Origin: Anaerolineales bacterium UBA1136
GTDB taxonomy: Bacteria; Chloroflexota; Anaerolineae; Anaerolineales; UBA11657
Length of the DNA: 5,377 bases
Assembly (NCBI GenBank): GCA_002311455.1
Contig: DCAJ01000030.1
Location: 30,855 to 36,231 of the forward strand
Direction of reading: 5' to 3'
The translations under genes were made by a program, and so were the position numbers. Position 1 is the first letter of the stretch, and each line of letters begins with the position of its first letter. Positions 1 to 5,377 of the stretch are shown one piece after another. The notes below the pieces were generated by a model. It was not told where the DNA came from. It searched no databases and saw nothing but the letters and a program-made list of their open reading frames with translations.

Positions 1-287
1 TACTGCAGCGATGACGGATGCTGCCCCGCTCCTTCCTGCGCAAAGATATTGATTAATGGCATCGGTAGATACTGTCGGCGCAACAGGCGTTGTTTGCTGA
101 CCAGCCGGTAGCGGCTGATAAACGCGCGTGCGGAGACCCTGGCCGATAAGCCCTCCTTCCCCACGGCCTTCCGCCGGAGGCGCTGCCTAATCTCGGCTGC
201 TCTGACGGGCTTTACGAGTGGCAGCGCCTGAGCAGCGGCCGCAAACAGCCTGTCTACGTGCGCCTGTAGTCGGGCGGGGTGTTTGTC
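1..287 (-). CDS. Partial GC-rich open frame, unknown function, possibly a gene remnant
   Basis: I do not recognise this product. On the minus strand a frame stays open for 95 codons from just after a TAA at 288-290 to the left edge. It has no ATG near its beginning; the first usual alternative start is a GTG at 162-164, and no Shine-Dalgarno sequence is evident, so a true start is not established. The conceptual peptide is rich in Arg, Ala and Leu, with basic stretches such as IRQRLRRK and KQRLLRRQ, which could suit a nucleic-acid-binding protein. Third codon positions are mostly G or C, and the block is about 62% G+C against roughly 40-45% in the neighbouring genes. It lies 17 bases beyond the acylase stop on the same strand. 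It may be the start of a gene, the decayed end of a transferred element, or an assembly join. Other frames here are broken by stops. Confidence 0.3.
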
Positions 288-304
288 TTAGTTTATTGAA
301 TACA

Positions 305-2692
305 TCATTCAGGTTTTAGTACTAACACATCTCCACTGATATTAGCTCGTCCGAAGCTCATAGGTAGGTATTCCACTGCCTGATGCCTTTCAATTAAATC
401 ATCGTAATGCTTACTGAGAACATTTCCCGATTGACCAGTGGTATGCATGAATAAGCTATTACTCCAATCGCTCAAATCTACTATCTGCCTATAACTAGGC
501 ACGTAAACTTGCTTATATGGATCTGAGAACTTGTAGGGCCCAGCATTAACGGTATATGATCCCCCACCATTCCCAATTTCACGCTGAAACAATATACGCA
601 ACGCCGCAACTTCACTGAAAGGATTGTGGGAGTAGACGGTCTCGTGTAATTCGCTCCACTTCCATTTATCTACGTTGCGGCCCGTAGATATCAAAGGAAT
701 ATTACCTTCAAATGCCTCCTCAAGGAAATCAATAGCCCGGTCCAAAGCGATGGTGGCAGCATCTACACAACTTTCGTAAGGAATAGTGAGAACGTTATCA
801 CACCAAGGACTATCCGGATCTTCCAACACGTTAATTAGAAAAGATGCATGTTTACGATCAGCAAACTGTTCATACACATCGCCTCGCAATTCATCTTCAA
901 AAATGACCATACCTAGCTGATGAAACCATGTAGCGTAGATTGTTGCAGCTACACTTTCGCCACTCATTTCACCATCCCAAGTAACAACATAGTCAAGTGC
1001 AGCGGCATGAAGTTCCCCCTCCGGCTCAACAGATTGCAGGTACGGCAGCAACTCTATCGCTTGTGTACTTGTTTGATCACCCTGCACAGTTATCATATCT
1101 TCAATGGAGATTTTGCTACCTCCATCACTGAATTGTAGAATTAGCTTTTCTATTCGCTCAGCTCTATATGGGGGAGCCCAACTGCTTGAAATAAAGAATG
1201 GATAACTATCTGCAACAACTTTGTTGTTGGCGGTAACTATATATCCTTCTTCTGGATTATAAGTTTGAGGGAGCTGATCAAATGGTATCCATCCTTCCCA
1301 CTCATAATCACTATTCCATCCTGGAACTGGAACAGTACCATCACCTTTTGCCCGCACAGGTATGCGACCAAGACCAAAATAACCTATGTTCCCTCTCTGA
1401 TCTGCGAAAACCATGTTTTGACTAGGAGCTACATAATAGCGCAAAGCATCAGTGAACTCGTTCCAGTCAGTAGCATAGGCCATTTTCACAAACGCGTCAG
1501 CAGTCGTGTCTCCAGGATCAAGTGCAGTCCAACGCATTGCAAGTGGAGTTCCTGCATTATCAGACACATCGCTAATTAGAGGACCGTGTCGAGTGCTTCT
1601 AGCAGCATATAACAGGGATTCTTCGTCATCCTTAACTATAATCTCCTCGGACACTATTACCATATCCTCCCATTCCCCATCAATCTCATACTGGTTTGGA
1701 TTACTGGGATTGATCCGCTCTATATACAAATCTTGTACATCTGAACCCAGATTGGTTAGACCCCACGCTATGTGTTCATTATGACCAATAACAATTATTG
1801 GCATTCCTAACAAGGTTGCACCCATCGCATGTAACTTATCTCCCTGCAATTCCACCAGGTACCAAATAGATGGAATCTGAGCACCTAGGTGAGGATCATT
1901 AGCAAGTAATGGATTGCCACTTTCTGTCAGGTCACCAGAAATAACCCAACTATTACTACCAACATCTTTATCGCCCATGCGCAACATGTTCTGCATAGCG
2001 GAATCCACACCCAACAATGTACTGGCTATGTCATTCGGAACAATAACAGTTGCCTCAGATGGATATCCAGGCATAAGTTCATCTGCACGCTCTCTACCAA
2101 CAGCAGATTCCAATAATGAGCGCAGCAGCTCATCTTCCCAGTTTCCACCCAAGTCCCACATCATCATTTTCGACCATACCAACGAATCGTATACTGTCCA
2201 GGGTTCAGGTTGAACGCCCAAAATCAGAAACTCCAGCGGTAGAGTGTGCCCCTCATCGATCCATGCGTTAATACCAGATGCATACGCTTCCAAAGCAGCT
2301 TTACTCTCAACGGTCAGAAAATCCCAGGTCTGCTCGGCCGCGCGATATGTGCCTAAGGTCCGCAGAAACTTGTCAATATCTAGTGTAGATTCTCCCAACA
2401 TCTCACTCAATCGTCCTGACCCAACGCGACGATTAAACTCCAACTGCCATAGCCGATCCTGCGCATGCACATATCCCAAAGCAAAATATGCGTCGTCGTC
2501 AGTAGAAGCGAATATATGCGGGACACCGTCTGCATCTCGAACAATCTCTACCTGTCCATCAAGTCCCGATAACACTATCATACCCTTAGTGTTTGGCAGA
2601 CTGCTACGTAAATAGAAGTAACTTACTCCAATCACCAGAATGGTTGTCCCTATTATTATGCTAATGCGCTTTACTACTGTATTGTTTGTCAT
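305..2692 (-). CDS. Penicillin acylase family protein (Ntn hydrolase), membrane-anchored
   Basis: This is a complete 795-residue member of the penicillin amidase family, which hydrolyses amide bonds of penicillins, N-acyl homoserine lactones or other acylated amines; the substrate cannot be told from sequence. Residues about 10-28 form one hydrophobic segment after a short basic start, so it is probably exported and possibly anchored outside the membrane. The alpha-chain part carries the typical region DGVPHIFA to AQDRLWQLEFNRR (55-89). Family members cleave themselves before a serine that becomes the catalytic N-terminus of the beta chain; here GSNSW places it at Ser246. Other family signatures are NDPHL (265-269), GHNEHIAWG (303-311) and ANN (488-490, the likely oxyanion-hole Asn). 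Asp318 and Asp321 fall at beta-chain positions 73 and 76, matching the calcium ligands of E. coli penicillin G acylase. The only two cysteines, 631 and 642, could form a disulfide. The ATG is preceded by AAGG, nine bases upstream. Length is normal for the family. Confidence 0.93.
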   Translation of the reverse strand: MTNNTVVKRISIIIGTTILVIGVSYFYLRSSLPNTKGMIVLSGLDGQVEIVRDADGVPHIFASTDDDAYFALGYVHAQDRLWQLEFNRRVGSGRLSEMLGESTLDIDKFLRTLGTYRAAEQTWDFLTVESKAALEAYASGINAWIDEGHTLPLEFLILGVQPEPWTVYDSLVWSKMMMWDLGGNWEDELLRSLLESAVGRERADELMPGYPSEATVIVPNDIASTLLGVDSAMQNMLRMGDKDVGSNSWVISGDLTESGNPLLANDPHLGAQIPSIWYLVELQGDKLHAMGATLLGMPIIVIGHNEHIAWGLTNLGSDVQDLYIERINPSNPNQYEIDGEWEDMVIVSEEIIVKDDEESLLYAARSTRHGPLISDVSDNAGTPLAMRWTALDPGDTTADAFVKMAYATDWNEFTDALRYYVAPSQNMVFADQRGNIGYFGLGRIPVRAKGDGTVPVPGWNSDYEWEGWIPFDQLPQTYNPEEGYIVTANNKVVADSYPFFISSSWAPPYRAERIEKLILQFSDGGSKISIEDMITVQGDQTSTQAIELLPYLQSVEPEGELHAAALDYVVTWDGEMSGESVAATIYATWFHQLGMVIFEDELRGDVYEQFADRKHASFLINVLEDPDSPWCDNVLTIPYESCVDAATIALDRAIDFLEEAFEGNIPLISTGRNVDKWKWSELHETVYSHNPFSEVAALRILFQREIGNGGGSYTVNAGPYKFSDPYKQVYVPSYRQIVDLSDWSNSLFMHTTGQSGNVLSKHYDDLIERHQAVEYLPMSFGRANISGDVLVLKPE

Positions 2693-2716
2693 ATCTTATT
2701 ACCTTAGCTTAATCGC

Positions 2717-2745
2717 AGTATAAAGCTCACCATCGTCATAGTCAA
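2717..2745 (-). promoter_or_regulatory. Sigma-70-type promoter for the acylase gene
   Basis: On the minus strand TTGACT (2740-2745) and TATACT (2717-2722) are separated by exactly 17 bases. Each differs from the sigma-70 consensus in one base. Transcription would begin near 2710, giving a leader of about 18 bases that still contains the AAGG ribosome site at 2702-2705. No operator-like repeat overlaps it. Confidence 0.65.
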
Positions 2746-2769
2746 ATCAGCATTTACCTTACTCATGGC

Positions 2770-2797
2770 TTGACAATTAGCATCAATTTGAGATAAT
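2770..2797 (+). promoter_or_regulatory. Sigma-70-type promoter for the pheS-pheT operon
   Basis: TTGACA (2770-2775, perfect consensus) is followed after 16 bases by GATAAT (2792-2797, one mismatch). Start of transcription is expected near 2804, about 240 bases before the T-box motif, a normal length for a T-box leader. The -35 boxes of this promoter and of the acylase promoter on the other strand are only 24 bases apart, so the two units share a compact divergent control region. Confidence 0.65.
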
Positions 2798-3044
2798 CGC
2801 CATACAACACAATATATGGCTAAGACAGAGCAAAGTACGCTAGGTGACTACTGACTGGCAAAAAGGATGGTCTAAAGCATACTAAAAAGTGTTCCTGGCG
2901 AGATTTCACTCTCGAACCGCACTGGGGAACACTATTCATATAACAAAAGGCGTGGTAACTACCCAGTGCCGCAACCCCGCGTTAGTAGGGAATGAAAACC
3001 GACAATCGGGCAATCAAGTGGGTCTTGATAAGGACAGACCAAAC

Positions 3045-3080
3045 AGGGTGGTACGGCGGGGCTAATTTAGCCCCGTCCCT
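3045..3080 (+). promoter_or_regulatory. T-box antiterminator
   Basis: AGGG (3045-3048) pairs with CCCT (3077-3080). A seven-base bulge, TGGTACG (3049-3055), follows. A nine-pair upper helix then joins 3056-3064 to 3068-3076 across the loop ATT, with one G-T pair at its base. This is the standard T-box antiterminator layout with an unusually long, GC-rich upper helix. The TGGT at the 5' side of the bulge is the site that pairs with the ACCA end of uncharged tRNA. Confidence 0.88.
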
Positions 3081-3105
3081 TTTTCTGGGACGGGTTTTCT
3101 ATTTT
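3072..3105 (+). terminator. T-box-controlled intrinsic terminator before pheS
   Basis: CCCGTCCC (3072-3079) and GGGACGGG (3087-3094) form a perfect eight-pair stem around a seven-base loop, followed by TTTTCTATTTT (3095-3105). The 5' arm is the same stretch that closes the antiterminator, so the two structures exclude each other. Forming this stem when tRNA-Phe is charged would stop transcription about 40 bases before the pheS start codon. Confidence 0.88.
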
Positions 3106-3145
3106 ATTAGTCCTCATGGCTGTACATAATGTTGTAGAGGTATAA

Positions 3146-4171
3146 ATGCTTGAATCACTAGACACAATCAAAAAACTGGCGCTTTCAGAACTCCAAAAAG
3201 CCAGCGACATGGAAGCTTTAAGTTTGTGGCATTCAACGCACCTAGGTAAGCGTAGCCAATTAATAAAGTCGTTAAGAAATTTGGGCAATATGGCACCCAA
3301 GGATCGACCTATTATTGGTAAACATGCTAACGAAATCCGCAACACCCTTGAAGAAGCTTACAAAGAGCGGATAAGTCATTTAAGCAAAGTCATGCAATCA
3401 GCTAGCAACAAAGACATGAGTTTAGACGTTACTCTACCAGGGAGGCCCTTGAATCGCGGTCGATTGCATATAGCCACTCAAACTTTGCGCAGAATCTACA
3501 CTATATGGGCGGACATGGGCTTTCAAATCTATCGGTCCAGAGAAGTAGAAACCGATGAATTAAACTTCGAGCTTTTGAATATACCACTCCATCATCCTGC
3601 CCGAGATATGTGGGACACTTTCCACACAAATAGTCCTGGTGTTATATTGCGCACACATACCTCACCAGGTCAGATACACGCCATGCGGGCAAATGCTCCC
3701 GAACCTATAAGAGTCATACTGCCAGGAATGTGCTACCGATACGAACAAATCACCACGCGATCTGAAATCCAATTCAACCAAGTAGAAGGGCTTGCAATCG
3801 GTACAAATATACGCTTCACAGACCTGAAAGGTACTCTCTCGAATTTCGCACGCCGCATGTTTGGTACGAGCGCGCGCACCCGCTTTCGGGCATCACATTT
3901 TCCATTTACTGAACCAAGTGCTGAAATGGATGTTGAGTGTTTTTTGTGCTCTGGAGATGGCTGCGGAGTGTGTAAGAATACAGGCTGGCTGGAAATACTG
4001 GGTTGCGGAATGGTACATCCCACAGTGCTAAACAACGGAGGTTACGCACCTAGCAAATACACAGGATTTGCCTTTGGTATGGGTCCTGAACGCATCGCCA
4101 TGCTTCAGTACGACATCGATGATATTCGTCATTTTTGGGGAAACGATTTGCGGTTCTTAGAACAATTTTAG
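3146..4171 (+). CDS. pheS: Phenylalanyl-tRNA synthetase alpha subunit
   Basis: PheS is the catalytic alpha subunit of the cytoplasmic (alpha-beta)2 enzyme that activates phenylalanine with ATP and attaches it to tRNA-Phe. The 341 residues match the usual bacterial length. Residues 1 to about 85 form the helical coiled-coil tRNA-binding arm. The class II core follows: THTSPGQ (170-176) in the Phe/ATP pocket, the motif 2 region PGMCYRYEQ (193-201), NQVEGLAI (211-218), FPFTEPSAEMDV (252-263), GCGMVHP (286-292) and motif 3 FGMGPERIAML (310-320). It ends in NDLRFLEQF, as in E. coli-type PheS. Between MDV and WLEILG lies a four-cysteine insertion, Cys265, 268, 273 and 276, which looks like a small metal-binding knuckle. 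The motif 2 loop has TRSEIQFNQ where many homologues have a TH..-FHQ pattern. The start is supported by AGAGG (3136-3140) five bases before ATG. It is the first gene of the T-box-controlled operon, 93 bases ahead of pheT. Confidence 0.97.
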   Translation: MLESLDTIKKLALSELQKASDMEALSLWHSTHLGKRSQLIKSLRNLGNMAPKDRPIIGKHANEIRNTLEEAYKERISHLSKVMQSASNKDMSLDVTLPGRPLNRGRLHIATQTLRRIYTIWADMGFQIYRSREVETDELNFELLNIPLHHPARDMWDTFHTNSPGVILRTHTSPGQIHAMRANAPEPIRVILPGMCYRYEQITTRSEIQFNQVEGLAIGTNIRFTDLKGTLSNFARRMFGTSARTRFRASHFPFTEPSAEMDVECFLCSGDGCGVCKNTGWLEILGCGMVHPTVLNNGGYAPSKYTGFAFGMGPERIAMLQYDIDDIRHFWGNDLRFLEQF

Positions 4172-4264
4172 ACTTACGTGATTACATTTATACCTATTAA
4201 AAGCCTACAATACCATGTATAAAACAATTTACCTGCAAACTAAATACAGTAAGGACAATCAACA

Positions 4265-5377
4265 ATGAAAGTCCCTTTAAGTTGGCTCAAAGACTACATT
4301 GACATCAGTCTTGATCCGCATGAGGTTGCTCACCTCCTAACATTTGCAGGATTAGAAGTCGAATCAATACACTACATTGGTCTACCGCAGCCAAATCAAC
4401 ACCAATCCCAGACAAAAACTACCGGTCTTGAGTGGGGCCGAAACGATATTGTTGTGGCTGACATCACTAGAGTTGAACATCACCCAAACGCGAATCGACT
4501 AATTTTGGCACAACTCTACGATGGTAAACAGATACACACCGTACTGACGGGTGCTCCCAATCTCTTTGAGTACAAAGACAAAGGTGATCTATCTCAACCA
4601 TTAAAGGTAGCCTACGCACGTGAAGGCGCTCAGCTCTATGATGCACATAGTTCTGGCCAGGAATTAATTAGAATAAAGCGCAAGAAAATTAGAGGGGTCG
4701 AATCATACTCCATGGCGTGCTCTGAGAAAGAGCTTGGTATATCTGATGACCATGAAAGGGTCATTATATTTGATGCCAAAGCGCCAGCAGCTGGAACACC
4801 ACTAGTTGACTACATCGGGGACGCTGTATTAGACATTGCAATTACACCTAACATGGCCCGTAATTTAAATGTATTGGGTATCGCTAGAGAGCTAGGAGCG
4901 CTTACAAAAACTCCAATTCATCCTCCAGAAACAAATATGACCACAGACATATCAAAAACATCAGCACTTAAAATGCCAAAAATAGAAGTTGGTGAGCCTG
5001 AATTAAATCCACGCTTTACTGCAACTCTAATTGAAAACATAAAGATTGAACCTTCACCCTACTGGATGCAACTTCGGCTGCGAATGTCCGGGTTGCGTCC
5101 AATCAACAATGTGGTTGATATAACCAACTATGTTATGTTAGAAATGGGTCAACCACTACATGCGTTTGATTATGATGTGCTCCGTACCCGATCAGAAACA
5201 AAAGTTCCAATTATCACTACAAGACTCCCACAGTCCGGAGAGAAAATTATGACCCTGGACGGTGTAACTCGAACTCTCGACAAATTCACAATCTTGGTAG
5301 CAGATAGTACTGGAGCTTTATCCATCGGTGGAATTATGGGAGGTGGTGACTCAGAAGTATCTAGCAGCACAACAAAT
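4265..5377 (+). CDS. pheT: Phenylalanyl-tRNA synthetase beta subunit, 5' part
   Basis: PheT is the beta subunit of the same enzyme; it binds tRNA, hydrolyses mischarged Tyr-tRNA-Phe and holds the alpha catalytic core. The frame is open for 371 codons and is cut by the right edge; the family is usually about 800 residues, so over half is missing. The start MKVPLSWLKDYID and LLTFAGLEVE (24-33) are typical. Residues about 60-170 are the OB-fold tRNA-binding domain, with VVADITRVEHHPNANRL (63-79), GAPNL (96-100) and ACSEKELGISDDH (151-163). The segment ITPNMARNLNVLGIARELGAL (193-213) leads into the B3/B4 editing domain, with INNVVDITNYVMLEMGQPLHAFD (280-302) and LSIGGIMGG (352-360). AAGGA (4251-4255) lies nine bases before ATG. 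The 93-base gap after pheS shows no terminator and no convincing promoter, so the two genes are probably co-transcribed. There is no frameshift in the visible part. Confidence 0.96.
   Translation, partial: MKVPLSWLKDYIDISLDPHEVAHLLTFAGLEVESIHYIGLPQPNQHQSQTKTTGLEWGRNDIVVADITRVEHHPNANRLILAQLYDGKQIHTVLTGAPNLFEYKDKGDLSQPLKVAYAREGAQLYDAHSSGQELIRIKRKKIRGVESYSMACSEKELGISDDHERVIIFDAKAPAAGTPLVDYIGDAVLDIAITPNMARNLNVLGIARELGALTKTPIHPPETNMTTDISKTSALKMPKIEVGEPELNPRFTATLIENIKIEPSPYWMQLRLRMSGLRPINNVVDITNYVMLEMGQPLHAFDYDVLRTRSETKVPIITTRLPQSGEKIMTLDGVTRTLDKFTILVADSTGALSIGGIMGGGDSEVSSSTTN

Larger units (their letters stand above)
2804..3105 (+). ncRNA. T-box leader (tRNA-Phe-sensing riboswitch) of pheS-pheT
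   Basis: The leader lies between a good promoter and pheS and ends in the conserved T-box sequence AGGGTGGTACGGCG (3045-3058), which matches the family consensus AGGGTGGNACCGCG at all fixed positions but one. It is followed by mutually exclusive antiterminator and terminator helices. T-box RNAs bind a specific tRNA through a specifier codon in Stem I and test its 3' end with the TGGN bulge. Here N is T (3052), which pairs with an A discriminator base, as expected for tRNA-Phe. A TTC (Phe) at 2935-2937, followed by A, sits just 3' of a hairpin whose arms GTGTTCC (2889-2895) and GGAACAC (2926-2932) are perfectly complementary; it is the best specifier candidate. TATAT at 2813-2817 can pair with ATATA at 2938-2942 to close the region. 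A Stem III-like hairpin lies at 3022-3035 (GTCTT/AGGAC, loop GATA). The complete Stem I and Stem II folds are not resolved by eye. Confidence 0.88.

Noticed and set aside
297..311. Short inverted repeat TGAAT/ATTCA across the acylase stop codon, considered as a terminator.
   Set aside because: It has only five AT-rich pairs and no following T tract in the acylase direction.
920..2615. Five plus-strand open frames of 72 to 123 codons opposite the acylase gene.
   Set aside because: They lie wholly inside a well-supported minus-strand gene, overlap one another and show no recognisable protein features.
2889..2932. tRNA-like look on the minus strand, with GGTTCGAG followed by a CTCGCC stretch.
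   Set aside because: No acceptor stem, anticodon arm or D arm can be placed around it, and the plus-strand hairpin is better explained as part of the T-box leader.
3067..3345. 92-codon open frame on the minus strand across the terminator and the pheS start.
   Set aside because: It is the reverse shadow of pheS and its leader; the peptide has no family features.
3733..4035. Minus-strand open frame inside pheS.
   Set aside because: It is antisense to conserved class II synthetase motifs and has no independent support.
4172..4264. Possible internal promoter or terminator between pheS and pheT.
   Set aside because: The gap is AT-rich, but I see no paired -35/-10 boxes with proper spacing and no GC-rich hairpin; only the pheT ribosome site stands out.
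5170..5370. Minus-strand open frame inside pheT.
   Set aside because: It is a shadow of the B3/B4 editing domain coding sequence.

Overview
The window holds the end of one transcription unit and the start of another, running away from a shared upstream region. It most likely comes from an uncultured or little-studied bacterium of moderate to low GC. The combination of a T-box-controlled pheS-pheT operon, a PheS with a four-cysteine insertion and a membrane-anchored penicillin-acylase-type hydrolase would suit Chloroflexota or a Bacillota-like lineage. That placement is inference and is not proven by anything here.

Layout. Positions 1-287 are a GC-rich block (about 62% G+C by hand count) with one long open frame on the minus strand that runs off the left edge; I do not recognise it. 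Positions 305-2692 (minus) encode a complete 795-residue penicillin acylase/amidase family protein (N-terminal nucleophile hydrolase) with an N-terminal membrane anchor. Positions 2693-3145 carry no credible gene. They hold two back-to-back sigma-70-type promoters and, on the plus strand, a T-box leader with a clear antiterminator/terminator switch. Positions 3146-4171 (plus) are pheS, the alpha subunit of phenylalanyl-tRNA synthetase. Positions 4265-5377 (plus) are the first 371 codons of pheT, the beta subunit, cut by the right edge.

How it works together. PheS and PheT form the (alpha-beta)2 enzyme that charges tRNA-Phe. The leader in front of pheS should sense uncharged tRNA-Phe: when the tRNA is uncharged its 3' end stabilises the antiterminator and the operon is read; when it is charged, an 8-bp terminator followed by a U-rich tract stops transcription before pheS. 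The acylase is transcribed divergently and has no evident functional tie to the synthetase.

The best-supported point is the T-box switch. The points most worth a second look are the non-consensus base in its conserved core, the poorly canonical Stem I region, and the abrupt composition change just beyond the acylase stop. I did not find evidence for a wholly new biological system.
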